NCBI GenBank assembly: GCA_028874995.1
Contig: JAPPGM010000128.1
Location: 16,445 to 80,444, forward strand
Direction of reading: 5' to 3'
Length of the DNA stretch: 64,000 nt
From: Gemmatimonadota bacterium
Lineage (GTDB): Bacteria > Gemmatimonadota > Gemmatimonadetes > Longimicrobiales > Gaopeijiaceae
The notes under the pieces were generated by a model. It made no database searches, had not been told where the DNA came from, and was given only the letters and a program-made list of their open reading frames with translations. Position 1 is the stretch's first letter. The number at the start of each line of letters is the position of its first letter. A program made the translations under genes and the position numbers. Positions 27,821 through 36,999 of this stretch are shown piece by piece.

Positions 27821-29224
27821 ATGCACTTTCTGACCGGCAAGGCCCTGCCGCGGCGCGCGTTCCTGAAGGGGGCGGGCGCGTCGGTGGCGCTTCCTCTGCT
27901 CGACGCCATGTTCCCCGCGGGAAGACTGCGGGCCGGATCCGCGGCCGACCGGCCGACCCGCCTGATCTGCATCGAGGAGGTCCACGGGGTCGCCGGCTGC
28001 AACGAATGGGCCGCCGAGCGTCACCTCTTCGCCCCGGCGGCCACGGGCCGGGACTACGTGTTGCCCGACGAAAACGTCCTCAAGGCGCTCGAGCCCTGGC
28101 GCGAATTCATGACGATCGTCAGCAACACCGACGTCAGGATGGCCGAGGCCTTCGAGGCGCAGGAGGTGGGGGGCGACCACTTCCGCTCCAGCGCGGTCTT
28201 CCTGACACAAGCCCATCCCCGGCAGACGCAGGGCTCGGACCTCTATTGCGGCACCTCGCTGGATCAGCTGCACGCCCGGCGCTTCGGCCAGGAGACGGTG
28301 CTGCCCTCGCTGCAGCTCTGCATCGAGCGCACCGACAAGGGCGGAGGCTGCGACTACAACTACTCCTGCGCCTACACCGATTCGATCAGCTGGTCGTCGC
28401 CTACGACACCGCTTCCCATGATCCGCTCCCCGCGCACGGCCTTCGACATGCTCTTCGGTGCGGGGGGGACAGATGAGGAGCGCGCCCGCCGCCGCCGCAC
28501 CCACCGCAGCATCCTGGACTGGGTCGCGGAGGAGGTGGCCGGCCTGAGGCGCGAGCTGGGTGCGGTGGACCGGCGCCGCGTGGACCGCTACCTGGAGAGC
28601 GTCCGCGAGATCGAGCGGCGGATCGAGCGGGTCGAGGTGCGCAACACCAGCGGCGAACCCAGGGAGCTGCCAGGGGCGCCGCCCGGGGTGCCGGACTCCT
28701 TCTCCGAGCACATGCGCCTCATGTTCGACCTCCAGGTGCTGGCCCTCGAAACCGACACCACCCGTGTCGTGGCCTTCAAGACCGGACGCGACGCGTCGAA
28801 CCGCAGCTTCCCGGAGAGCGGGTCGAACCGGGGCTTCCACCCCGCGTCGCACCACGGGGGCAGGGAGAAGAACATCCTCGAGTTCAACAAGATCTGCCGG
28901 TATCGGACGGGCCAGCTGGCGTATTTCCTGAAGCGGCTGGAGGAGACGGCGGACGGTGATGCGAGCCTCCTCGACCGGTCGATGATCATCTGGGGCTCGC
29001 CGATGGGCGATGCCAACCTGCACAACCACCGCCGCTGCCCGCTGGTGGTGATGGGGGGCGCGAACGGACAGCTCGGGGGGGGACAGCACCTGAGGGGGGC
29101 TGGCGGGACCCCGATGGCGAATGTGTTCACCACGCTGCTCCACAAGCTGGGCCACGACGACCTTGAGCGTTTCGGCGACGCCACGGGGGAGTTTTCGCTG
29201 GCGGGGTCCGTTCCCGGGCCGTGA
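27821..29224 (+). CDS. DUF1552-family protein with Tat signal
   Basis: The 467-residue protein starts with a twin-arginine motif (PRRAFLKG) and hydrophobic stretch, so it should be exported folded. The body matches DUF1552, with conserved QEVGGDHFRSSAVFLT, SLQLCIE and GSNRGFHPASHHGG, which places it in the alkaline-phosphatase-like, sulfatase-related group. Family members usually follow DUF1592 genes, as here (123 bp gap). Several histidines and aspartates (HHGG; later SPMGDANLHNH) could bind metal. The substrate and reaction are unknown. The ankyrin gene follows after 69 bp, giving a three-gene cluster that I also associate with acidobacterial and gemmatimonad genomes. Confidence 0.88.
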   Translation: MHFLTGKALPRRAFLKGAGASVALPLLDAMFPAGRLRAGSAADRPTRLICIEEVHGVAGCNEWAAERHLFAPAATGRDYVLPDENVLKALEPWREFMTIVSNTDVRMAEAFEAQEVGGDHFRSSAVFLTQAHPRQTQGSDLYCGTSLDQLHARRFGQETVLPSLQLCIERTDKGGGCDYNYSCAYTDSISWSSPTTPLPMIRSPRTAFDMLFGAGGTDEERARRRRTHRSILDWVAEEVAGLRRELGAVDRRRVDRYLESVREIERRIERVEVRNTSGEPRELPGAPPGVPDSFSEHMRLMFDLQVLALETDTTRVVAFKTGRDASNRSFPESGSNRGFHPASHHGGREKNILEFNKICRYRTGQLAYFLKRLEETADGDASLLDRSMIIWGSPMGDANLHNHRRCPLVVMGGANGQLGGGQHLRGAGGTPMANVFTTLLHKLGHDDLERFGDATGEFSLAGSVPGP

Positions 29225-29293
29225 GGGGATGGTGGGTGCCATGAAGAGGGCGGGACGGGGTGTTCCGAGACGGACCGGGCCTGAGGTGGCGGC

Positions 29294-31297
29294 GTGAGGA
29301 GGCCGGGACACGGGGCACCGAGATCGGCCGTGAGCGTGAGCGCAGTGATCTTGCCGCTGTTGCTTCTGGGGCTGTCGGGTGTGGGGGACTCCCCCGTGGC
29401 GGACGCGGCCCAGCGGGGGGACATCGAGGCTGTGCGACGGCTGCTGCGCGAGGGCGCCGATGTCAACGCCGCCCAGGGTGACGGGATGACGGCGCTGCAC
29501 TGGGCGGCGGAGCGGGGGGACGGGGAGATGGGGGAGGTGCTGCTCTACGCCGGTGCCAGGGTGGACGCGGGCACGCGAATCGGGCACTACACCCCGCTTC
29601 ACCTGGCCACCCGTTCCGCGCACGCTTTCATGGTGGAACTTCTGCTCCAGGCGGGATCCGACCCGGAGGCCCGCACGTCCAATTCCGGATCGTCTCCTCT
29701 CCACCTGGCCGCCGGGTCGGGAGACGCGCAGGTGATCGGGATGCTGATCGACGCCGGCGCCGACGTCAACGGGCGCGAGTCCGCGTGGGGGCAGACGCCG
29801 CTGATCTTTGCCGCGGCCGGAAACCGCGTGGAAGCTGTCCGCGTCCTGCTGCGGGCGGGTGCCGATCCGTCCCTTGCATCCAGTGTGATCGACGTGGAAG
29901 AGCAGGCCACGGCCGACCAGGCAGCGGAGCGCCGCCTGAACGGGTTTCTTGCCGCGTTCAAGGAGAAGGAGGGTGGGGACACCGACTGGCAGCCGACGCC
30001 CAGCCAGGTGCAGGCGGCCATCGAGGCGGCGCGCGAGATCCAGCGCAAATGGCCGGATGTCCCGGATCCGGCGGACGACGACAAGGAAGAAGAGGAGGGG
30101 GCGGCCGCGGACACGGCCGCGGCGGCGCGGGCAGATTCGGTTGCGGTGGCCGCCGATTCGGCGGGTGCAGCGGTGGATCCCGCATGGGCGGGCGCGGATT
30201 CCGCCACAGGGGCCACCGATTCCGCCGCGGCGGCCGCGGACTCGAGCAATTCGGAGGCTGACGCGGCGGGACCCAGGTCCTACCCCCAGCTGGTCGGTGC
30301 GTGGGGCGGACTCACGCCACTGCTTCATGCCGTCCGGCAGGGCCACGCCGGCGCGGCCCTCGCCCTGCTGGAGGGTGGCGCCGACATCGACCAACCCTCC
30401 AGGGGAGACGGTACCACGCCACTGCTCATGGCCTCGGTGAACGGACAGTTCGACCTCGTGCTCACACTCATCGATCGTGGAGCGGACCCCACCGCGGCCA
30501 GCCGGGCGGGCACGACACCCCTGTTCGCGGTCCTCGAGCGCCAGTGGGCACCGCGGGCGTCCTACGCCCACCCCACGGAGCACGAGCAGCAGCAGGCCAC
30601 CCACCTCGAGGTGATGAAGTCGTTGCTGGAGGTCGGCGCCGACCCCAACGCCCGCCTGGAGAGTCACCTCTGGTACATGGAGTACACGTTCGGCGTTCTC
30701 CGCGGGAGTGGCATCAACATGAAAGGGGCCACGCCGTTCTGGCGAGCGGCGTACGCCCTGGACATCGACGCCATGCGGTTGCTCCGGGACTACGGCGCCG
30801 ACCCCCATATGCCCACCGTCAAGCCGCCCGAACGCCGGCGCCGCCCGGTACAGAACGAGGACGCCGGCGAAGAGGAAGAGGAAAAGGCAGACCCGTCAGG
30901 TCTTCCGCCGGTGTCGGGGGGCGGCCCTCACATCCACCCCCTCCACGCTGCCGCGGGGGCCGGATACGGCCAGTCCTTCGCGGGCAATGCGCACCGTCAC
31001 GTGCCGGACAACTGGATGGCCGCGGTGCGTTTTCTTGTGGAGGAGTGCGGTGCCGACGTGAACGTGCGGGACGCCGGCGCCTACACGCCGCTGCACCACG
31101 CTGCGGCCCGCGGCGACCGGGAACTCGTCCTCTACCTGGTGGATCGCGGCGCCGACGTGACGGTCGTCAGCCGGAGGGGCCAAACCACGGCGGACATGGC
31201 CAACGGTCCCATCCAGCGCCAGCAGCCCTTCCCCGAGACGGTGGTACTCCTCGAGGCACTCGGATCCAGGAACAACCACAAGTGCCTGTCCTGCTGA
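29294..31297 (+). CDS. exported ankyrin-repeat protein
   Basis: A 667-residue protein with a signal peptide (VILPLLLLGLSGVG) and about eight ankyrin repeats in two blocks. The first block (about 35-205) shows repeats such as GMTALHWAAERGDGEMGEVLL and HYTPLHLATR. A low-complexity linker rich in Ala, Asp and Ser (about 255-330) separates it from the second block (335-660, for example GGLTPLLHAVRQGHAGAALAL). A basic/acidic insertion with RRRRPVQ then EEEEEK lies near 515-540. The start is a GTG; other in-frame GTGs at 29330 and 29336 also keep the signal peptide. It closes the DUF1592/DUF1552 cluster and probably scaffolds their complex outside the cytoplasm; this role is inferred. Confidence 0.88.
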   Translation: MRRPGHGAPRSAVSVSAVILPLLLLGLSGVGDSPVADAAQRGDIEAVRRLLREGADVNAAQGDGMTALHWAAERGDGEMGEVLLYAGARVDAGTRIGHYTPLHLATRSAHAFMVELLLQAGSDPEARTSNSGSSPLHLAAGSGDAQVIGMLIDAGADVNGRESAWGQTPLIFAAAGNRVEAVRVLLRAGADPSLASSVIDVEEQATADQAAERRLNGFLAAFKEKEGGDTDWQPTPSQVQAAIEAAREIQRKWPDVPDPADDDKEEEEGAAADTAAAARADSVAVAADSAGAAVDPAWAGADSATGATDSAAAAADSSNSEADAAGPRSYPQLVGAWGGLTPLLHAVRQGHAGAALALLEGGADIDQPSRGDGTTPLLMASVNGQFDLVLTLIDRGADPTAASRAGTTPLFAVLERQWAPRASYAHPTEHEQQQATHLEVMKSLLEVGADPNARLESHLWYMEYTFGVLRGSGINMKGATPFWRAAYALDIDAMRLLRDYGADPHMPTVKPPERRRRPVQNEDAGEEEEEKADPSGLPPVSGGGPHIHPLHAAAGAGYGQSFAGNAHRHVPDNWMAAVRFLVEECGADVNVRDAGAYTPLHHAAARGDRELVLYLVDRGADVTVVSRRGQTTADMANGPIQRQQPFPETVVLLEALGSRNNHKCLSC

Positions 31298-31304
31298 CGC
31301 GCGT

Positions 31305-31895
31305 TCAGGACCCCAGATTCAGCGCTTCCTTCACCTTCTCAACGATCAGTGGCTCGAGCTTTTGACGGGAGGTGCAGTCGACAGGGTATCCCGCGTTGGT
31401 CCGTGGTTTTGCGGTTGCGGCAATCGTGGTCGACACCTCGGTCTGCTCATCGTCCACTTTGGTAAGCTGTGTCAGAATCGAGAGCGTGACCTCGTAGACG
31501 TTCGCGAGCGGCCCGCCGAAGTTGGTACCGCAATCCAGATAGGTGTTCATTCGCGTACCATCGATCCGGCGGGCCTCGTAGCCGAGGTTGCCCACCGTCA
31601 TCGACTCCGAATCGACCTCGGTGACCGGGATGCCGATTTGCTCGTAGACTCCTCCGAGGACACCCCACACCAGATCGGTCTCTGCGGGGATGGTCTGCTT
31701 CTCGGTTATTCTGTCGCGGCGCACAATCTCTTGCCCGACGCCCTGGACCGATGCGGTCTCCATGGTCGTCTCGGCGATCCTCGGTGCTTCGTCCCGCGGC
31801 GTGCTGGCGCACCCCACGGCTCCGACCAGGACAGCCAGGGCTGCGACCGACAGCAAATGCCGGGTGGAACTGATGTTTCGAACTCGCTGTTTCAT
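31305..31895 (-). CDS. hypothetical lipoprotein
   Basis: From the ATG at 31895 the 196-residue protein begins MKQRVRN with a hydrophobic stretch and lipobox VGAVGC. The mature part mixes beta strands and helices (QTIPAETDLVWGVLGGVYEQIG, ending LEPLIVEKVKEAL). Two cysteines, in YLDCGTNFGG and PVDCTS, may pair. I do not recognise the family with certainty; the pattern of a short alpha/beta lipoprotein with a late repeat resembles periplasmic proteins of gemmatimonads. It converges on the ankyrin gene with 7 bp between stops. Confidence 0.65.
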   Translation of the reverse strand: MKQRVRNISSTRHLLSVAALAVLVGAVGCASTPRDEAPRIAETTMETASVQGVGQEIVRRDRITEKQTIPAETDLVWGVLGGVYEQIGIPVTEVDSESMTVGNLGYEARRIDGTRMNTYLDCGTNFGGPLANVYEVTLSILTQLTKVDDEQTEVSTTIAATAKPRTNAGYPVDCTSRQKLEPLIVEKVKEALNLGS

Positions 31896-31998
31896 TCTCG
31901 CTCTCCACATGTGGTAGTCACGGCGAATCTTCCGGTGCTCGTGCGCCAACGCCCGCATTCCATTGGATGCTCGACGAGGTCCGATCGTTGCCCGGGGA

Positions 31999-32733
31999 TC
32001 ACGGATCGCTGTCCGTCGGGCGCGCCGCGGCGTCGGACTCGTAGACCTCGACCCCATCTCGCGCCAACCTCCTCTGGAGCCTTTCCCTCCACGATGATTT
32101 GCGAATCAGCACCAGTTCAATGTACGGTGGAGATCGAATGCCGTCCAAGATCCGGATGAAATGGAAGTCTCCCAGTTCTACCGGGTGGCCTGTCTCGAAG
32201 TTCCGGCCGGCCCATTTGAATGTGATCCGCTCGCCCCGGTCAAAGTCCGCCTTCTTCCAACTCTGCTCGATGTACACCTGGTCCTCCACCGCATAGGTGT
32301 CCGGCCCGATGCGGTCGCCGCTGCGGTAGTAGAGGGGGTCGAAGTCGAGTCCTTCGTTGCGAAGAAAGGTCTGCTCCATGGCATAGTCCACGCCGACCAG
32401 GTCGTCGCGGTCCGCGAGCGACTCCAGGTGGTGGCGGAGTTCGTGGGTGAGGGTCTCCCAGATCTGCTCGCGCCAGTCGAATGTGGGGTCCAACTCTGCG
32501 AGCGCGCGGAAGGATCCCCAATAGAGGAGTACGACCGAGCGCACCGTTTCGGGTCCCTCCCAACTGGACGGGTAGGATTCCGTCACACATTCGCCGAGGG
32601 TGTAGACGCCCGGGAAGCGTGGGTGCGGCAACGGCCTGCGGTGTACGGTCAGGCCGTCGACGCCTTCGCGGAACCCCTCGGGGATTTCGTCGAAGACGCG
32701 GCGCGATTCCCTTTCGAAGGCGTCGAATTCCAT
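31999..32733 (-). CDS. zincin-like metallopeptidase-family protein
   Basis: A 244-residue cytoplasmic protein. The N-terminal half resembles the minimal zincin family (VFDEIPEGFREGVDGLTV, then GVYTLGECVT and VVLLYWGSF), with an active-site-like HELRHHLESLAD at about 116-127. The HExxH arrangement (H-E-L-R-H) is kept, so metal binding is plausible. The C-terminal half (YYRSGDRIGPDTYAVEDQVYIEQSW onward) is an added beta-rich region not usual for that family. No signal peptide is visible. Proteolytic activity is not proven for most members. It is 104 bp upstream of the lipoprotein gene on the same strand. Confidence 0.68.
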   Translation of the reverse strand: MEFDAFERESRRVFDEIPEGFREGVDGLTVHRRPLPHPRFPGVYTLGECVTESYPSSWEGPETVRSVVLLYWGSFRALAELDPTFDWREQIWETLTHELRHHLESLADRDDLVGVDYAMEQTFLRNEGLDFDPLYYRSGDRIGPDTYAVEDQVYIEQSWKKADFDRGERITFKWAGRNFETGHPVELGDFHFIRILDGIRSPPYIELVLIRKSSWRERLQRRLARDGVEVYESDAAARPTDSDP

Positions 32734-32875
32734 GCGGCGTCTAGCGGTTCGTGGATGGAGCCGTCCGGGTACCGGGCTGTTAGGTTGGGCGGTCTGTGAG
32801 TGTGAGGCGGCTGCGGGCTTCTGTCAGTGGAAACGGGGGTCGTGATCTCGGAAACGGTCTCGCGGGAGGTTCGTT

Positions 32876-34102
32876 GTGACATCATCGGGACGGCGCCGGC
32901 AGGCCGCCATGATCTTCATCCTCATCACGGTCTTCATCGACGTGTTGGGGATCGGTATCATCATCCCGATTCTTCCCGAACTGATCAAGGAGTTCGCCGG
33001 CGGCAGCACCCCCGTGGCCGGGCGCTGGTTCGGTGTTCTCGCCTCCACCTACGCGCTGACCCAGTTCGTCTTCGCCCCCGTGCTCGGGGCGCTGTCGGAC
33101 CGGGTGGGGCGCAGGCCCGTGATCCTGATTTCGCTCTTCGGTCTCGGGGTGGACTACGTGATCATGGGGTTCGCTCCTTCACTGGGCTGGTTGTTCGTGG
33201 GGCGGCTGGTGGCGGGGGTGATGGGGGCGAGCATCACGACCGCCAACGCCTACATTGCGGATGTGTCGAAGCCGGAGGACCGGGCGCGGAACTTCGGGCT
33301 GATCGGGGTGGCCTTCGGTCTGGGGTTCATCTTCGGGCCGGGGCTGGGAGGGGTGCTGGGGGGGATCGACCTGCGGCTGCCGTTCTTCGTGTCGGCGGGG
33401 TTGGCGCTGGTGAACTGGCTGTATGGTTTCTTCGTGCTGCCCGAGTCGCTGCCGCCGGAGAAGAGGGATGCGTTCAGCTGGAAGAAGGCGAACCCGGTGG
33501 GGACGTTGTTCGTGCTCGGATCGTATCCGCTGGTCGCGGGTCTGACGGCGGCATTTGTCTTCGTAGTGCTGGCCCAGCGCGGTTTGGAGACGGTGTGGGT
33601 GCTCTACACGGGGCACAAGTTCGGGTGGGACGAGCAGATGAACGGCTTTTCGCTGATGCTGGTGGGGCTGATGGCGACCATTGTCCAGGGGGGACTCGTG
33701 CGGCCCGTGGTGGGGCGGCTGGGGGAGCGGCGGGCGATCCTGTATGGGTTGGTCGTGGCGGTGGTTACGTATCTGGGGTACGGGTTGGCGACGGCGGGGT
33801 GGATGCTGTTCGCGTTCATCGTGTTCGGGTCGATCGGGGGGGTGGCGGGGCCGGCGATCCAGAGTCTGGTGGCGGGGGCGGTGCCGCCCGAGGACCAGGG
33901 GAAGGTGCAGGGGGGTATCACGTCGCTGATGAGCCTGACCGGGATCCTGGCGCCGCTGATCTTCACGGCGGGGCTGTTCAGCTGGTTTACGTCGCCGGGG
34001 GCGCCGGTGGAGTTGCCGGGGGCTCCGTTTCTGCTGGGGGCGGTGATGTATGGGCTGGCGTTCTGGTCGCTGGTGAGACTGTTCAGGAGGATGCCGGGGT
34101 AG
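32876..34102 (+). CDS. MFS efflux transporter, TetA/TCR type
   Basis: The 408-residue protein has 12 predicted membrane helices and the major-facilitator motif A after helix 2 (GALSDRVGRRPV). The opening segment FIDVLGIGIIIPILPELI is characteristic of the tetracycline-resistance/TCR subgroup of proton-driven drug exporters. The start is GTG with a GGGAGG ribosome site 6 bp upstream. The transported compound cannot be told from sequence. Base composition becomes strongly G-rich in the second half (for example 33660-34060), with many GGG codons, but the frame stays intact. Confidence 0.88.
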   Translation: MTSSGRRRQAAMIFILITVFIDVLGIGIIIPILPELIKEFAGGSTPVAGRWFGVLASTYALTQFVFAPVLGALSDRVGRRPVILISLFGLGVDYVIMGFAPSLGWLFVGRLVAGVMGASITTANAYIADVSKPEDRARNFGLIGVAFGLGFIFGPGLGGVLGGIDLRLPFFVSAGLALVNWLYGFFVLPESLPPEKRDAFSWKKANPVGTLFVLGSYPLVAGLTAAFVFVVLAQRGLETVWVLYTGHKFGWDEQMNGFSLMLVGLMATIVQGGLVRPVVGRLGERRAILYGLVVAVVTYLGYGLATAGWMLFAFIVFGSIGGVAGPAIQSLVAGAVPPEDQGKVQGGITSLMSLTGILAPLIFTAGLFSWFTSPGAPVELPGAPFLLGAVMYGLAFWSLVRLFRRMPG

Positions 34103-34193
34103 GGGGGTTCCCATCGGCGGCAGGTGGTCTGGCGGTTCCCGTGGCCGACCGGTGCGGAGTGGTCTTGAGTGGTGGGCGCTTTCTTGATGATAC

Positions 34194-34209
34194 TACTATA
34201 ATTTTAGTA
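34194..34209. promoter_or_regulatory. TACTA-N6-TAGTA palindrome
   Basis: Perfect 5-bp arms in an AT-rich island (34185-34218) between the MFS gene and the beta-propeller gene, about 54 bp before the latter's start. The half-site TAGTA also occurs twice in the BlaI operator at 36991-37022, so BlaI or a relative may bind here. Confidence 0.45.
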
Positions 34210-34262
34210 TTATTTCACGTTGGTTTCCCCCGAGAAATCAGCCTGGAGGGGCCACGAATCTG

Positions 34263-35531
34263 ATGAGACTGAGAACCAAAACGGACATGGCCGCGATGAA
34301 ATACCCGGTCCTGGTCAGTGCGGCGCTGGTTGGGGTCGGTCCAGGCCGGTCCGCGGAAGCCACGGCTCAGGACGCTACGGTCGTCGACTCGGCCGGGATT
34401 CGGATCGTGACCAGCCCGGCGATCGACATGATCTACGCGCGCATGGCCGAGGATGCGTCGCTGACCATCGGTGTCGTCGAAGGCCCCGAAGCACAGCTGT
34501 TCGAGCGTGTCGTGTCAGTGGCCCGCGACGGAGAAGGGAATCTGGTGGTTGCCGATGCCGCGTGGTTCCAGGTCCGCACCTTCGACGCCGGCGGGGACCA
34601 TCTGTGGACGGTGGGGGGCGAGGGGGAAGGGCCGGGTGACTTTGTGGACCTGAAAGGTGCGTGGCCCCGGGCTGGAGGCGGCGTGATCGCCGTTGACGGG
34701 TTCCTGCAAAGGGTCTCGGCGTTCGGGTCGATGGGTGAACTGGTGCGAGTGGCCCGGATCAGGGATTCGGGGAGCCCGTTGGCGTACCGGGCGTGGGGGT
34801 TGGACGGATCGGAATCGTTGCTGGGTTCAGCCACCAATCCGTCCACGCCGGGGCTGTCCCCCGGTGAGACGGCGCGTTCGCTCGTTCATGTCGTTCGACA
34901 CCGGCTGGACGGAGCAATCCTGGACACGGTGTCGCAGTTCCCCGGGGCGGCTGGGGGTGTGGCGGGTTCGGGAGGGGACATCATCCACATGGTGAGCCTT
35001 CCGTTTTCAGCGGCACCGGCGGCGGCTGGTGGCGTGGATGGTGTCGCAACCACGGGAGGCGAGTCATATGAGATCCACCGCTTGGATCTGGCAGGGTCGC
35101 TCCGACACATCGCCAGACTCGCGGAAGCCCCTCCCGACCGGACCGAGGAACACCTGAAAGCCCTGGTACCGGACGACCGGATGCGCGCGCTCTACGAGCA
35201 GCTTCCCCTGCCGGCCACGCTTTCCGGCTATGTGAGGCTGGTGTTCGCGGACACCGGGGAACTCTGGGCGCAGCGCTACCTGGTTCCGGGCACGCCCTCG
35301 TTCCACTGGGACGTGTTCCATCCGGACGGGCGCTGCCTTGGCCGGGTCGAGATCGATGCGTCGTTCCGGGTACACGCCGTCGACAACGGCCAGCTTCTGG
35401 GGGTGCACGAGGACGCGATGGGCGTGGAGCGCGTTCAGGTTCGGGATCTTGAGTCGGGCGGGGGGGGGAGCGCCGCGGCTGAGCCACCGGCTGCGGGTTC
35501 GTCGCGGACATCGGGTTCATCGCTGAATTGA
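34263..35531 (+). CDS. secreted 6-bladed beta-propeller protein
   Basis: A 422-residue precursor with a signal peptide (VLVSAALVGVG, then a TAQ cleavage region) and a six-bladed propeller. Typical blade strings are present: VVSVARDGEGNLVVADAA, then WTVGGEGEGPGDF, the GPGDF/GPGEF signature common in gemmatimonad propeller proteins. The C-terminal 25 residues are Gly/Ser/Ala-rich and low in structure. Later in-frame ATGs at 34287 or 34296 would also keep the signal peptide. A palindrome upstream suggests regulation shared with the BlaI operon. The molecular role is unknown; such propellers often bind ligands at the cell surface. Confidence 0.78.
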   Translation: MRLRTKTDMAAMKYPVLVSAALVGVGPGRSAEATAQDATVVDSAGIRIVTSPAIDMIYARMAEDASLTIGVVEGPEAQLFERVVSVARDGEGNLVVADAAWFQVRTFDAGGDHLWTVGGEGEGPGDFVDLKGAWPRAGGGVIAVDGFLQRVSAFGSMGELVRVARIRDSGSPLAYRAWGLDGSESLLGSATNPSTPGLSPGETARSLVHVVRHRLDGAILDTVSQFPGAAGGVAGSGGDIIHMVSLPFSAAPAAAGGVDGVATTGGESYEIHRLDLAGSLRHIARLAEAPPDRTEEHLKALVPDDRMRALYEQLPLPATLSGYVRLVFADTGELWAQRYLVPGTPSFHWDVFHPDGRCLGRVEIDASFRVHAVDNGQLLGVHEDAMGVERVQVRDLESGGGGSAAAEPPAAGSSRTSGSSLN

Positions 35532-35568
35532 GATTCGACGGCGTCGCGTTTCTGTCGGCATGATCGTC

Positions 35569-35595
35569 GTATTACTGCCATCAATATCGTAATAA
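35569..35595. promoter_or_regulatory. AT-rich inverted repeat TATTAC-N13-GTAATA
   Basis: TATTAC (35570-35575) and GTAATA (35589-35594) are perfect inverted arms in an AT-rich 75-bp island that also holds ATAATAATG and TTACATATTG. It lies between the propeller gene and the DUF4143 gene, 126 bp before the latter. Confidence 0.35.
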
Positions 35596-35719
35596 TAATG
35601 CCGTCGCATTAGTCATATTCCTGCCGTTACATATTGCGCGAGTCGATCCTGCGAAGTTACGTTCCGGTGATCACGCGACTGGACGCGCATACGCCTCCCC
35701 TGCTCCGCCAAGCCCACCA

Positions 35720-36922
35720 ATGAGACGATACCTCCCCAGGACCGTGGATCTGGAGATGCGCGAACTCCTCGGTGCCACCGGCTGCGTGGTGATCGAGGGC
35801 GTGCGCGGTTGCGGCAAGACCACGACCGCGAGGGAGTTCGCCGCGAGCGAGGTCCTGCTTGACGTTGACGAGGATGCTCTTCACCTGGCAGAGGCCGATC
35901 CGGCGGAAGTTCTGAAGGGGCCGCCGCCGCGCCTCATCGACGAGTGGCAGCTGGAGCCCAGGATCCTCACGGGGTCGGCCATTCCCGCGGACGACGCCAC
36001 CCGGCACACGGGAATGCGTCGCATCGTCCGACTTCGCCTGCGGCCCATGTCGCTGCACGAGGCGGGACGGTCATCCGGCGCCATCTCGTTGAAGCGCATG
36101 CTGGCGGGAGAACCCCCCGGGGCCGGACAACACGTGATGCCCATCGCAGAAGTGGCGGAACTCATCTGCCGGGGGGGATGGCCCGAAAGCGTGGACTGGC
36201 CGCTCGCGCGCGCGTTGCGGGCGAATCGTGGCCAGATGGACGAGGTGGCCCGTGTGGACATTCGGGCGGTGGATGGCGTCCGCCGGGATCCACAGCGCGT
36301 GAGGCTGCTTCTGCGTTCCCTGGCCCGGAACGTCGGCACCGCCGTCGCGACATCGAAACTCGCGGCGGACCTGGGAGGCCGGGACAACGGGGCCATGAAG
36401 CCGCACACCGCTGCGGACTATCTCAACGCCCTTGAGGGGATCATGGTCGTCGAGAACCAGCCGGCGTGGGCGACCCACCTGCGGTCGCGGGCGGTCCTCC
36501 GGAAGCGTCCGGTCCGCCATTTCGTCGATCCGTCTCTGGCCGTGGCTGCGCTGGGCGCCGATCCCAGCCGATTGCTCAGGGATTTCAGATTTCTCGGCCT
36601 GCTCTTCGAGTCGCTGGTCGTTCGCGACCTCCGCGTGTACGCCCAGGCCGCCGACGCCGAGGTCTTCCACTACCGGGAGGACGGACGGCTCGAGGTCGAT
36701 GCCGTGGTGCAGGCCCGCGACGGACGCTGGGCGGCCTTTGAGATGAAACTGGGTCCGAAGGCGGTCGAGGAGGGAGCCCGCAATCTGCTCCGGCTCGCCG
36801 AGCGCGTGGATCCAGAAGTGGTTGGCCCGCCCCAGGCGCTGGGCGTGATCGTGGCGAGCGGGTACGGATACGTCAGGCCGGACGGAGTGGGGGTGATCCC
36901 GATAGGGGCGCTTGGGCCGTAG
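35720..36922 (+). CDS. AAA_14/DUF4143 ATPase with apparent internal deletion
   Basis: This 400-residue protein belongs to the AAA_14 plus DUF4143 family, common in bacteria and of uncertain function. The Walker A motif EGVRGCGKTT is at 26-35 (K33) and Walker B RLIDEWQ at 71-77. Normally about 20 residues (LW..VRR..D... GRF) separate LIDEWQ from the sensor strand ILTGSA. Here the text runs directly LIDEWQLEPRILTGSAIP, so a short helix and strand entry are missing in frame. The rest is complete: RLRPMSL, GGWPE, the middle winged-helix region, and the C-terminal nuclease-like domain (YREDGRLEVDAVV, FEMKLG) which has the D-x-E-x-K look of a restriction-like fold. The deletion may impair ATP hydrolysis. 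Confidence 0.85.
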   Translation: MRRYLPRTVDLEMRELLGATGCVVIEGVRGCGKTTTAREFAASEVLLDVDEDALHLAEADPAEVLKGPPPRLIDEWQLEPRILTGSAIPADDATRHTGMRRIVRLRLRPMSLHEAGRSSGAISLKRMLAGEPPGAGQHVMPIAEVAELICRGGWPESVDWPLARALRANRGQMDEVARVDIRAVDGVRRDPQRVRLLLRSLARNVGTAVATSKLAADLGGRDNGAMKPHTAADYLNALEGIMVVENQPAWATHLRSRAVLRKRPVRHFVDPSLAVAALGADPSRLLRDFRFLGLLFESLVVRDLRVYAQAADAEVFHYREDGRLEVDAVVQARDGRWAAFEMKLGPKAVEEGARNLLRLAERVDPEVVGPPQALGVIVASGYGYVRPDGVGVIPIGALGP

Positions 36923-36969
36923 AACACTGGGTAGACTAGCCGGTCGTGTAATCCAATGAGACCGGGCAG

Positions 36970-36999
36970 TTGACTTGCCGCTTGCGGTACGATCATAAT
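36970..36999 (+). promoter_or_regulatory. promoter of the blaI-M56 operon
   Basis: TTGACT (36970-36975) and CATAAT (36994-36999) are 18 bp apart, a good match to a sigma-70 type promoter, 73 bp before the TTG start of blaI. The -10 overlaps the operator palindrome at 36991-37022. Confidence 0.6.

Noticed and set aside
27764..30808. Very long open frame (over 1000 codons) on the minus strand opposite the DUF1552 and ankyrin genes
   Set aside because: It is antisense to two genes with clear family motifs, its translation is rich in Arg/Gly/Pro without domains, and it arises from the GC-rich codon bias.
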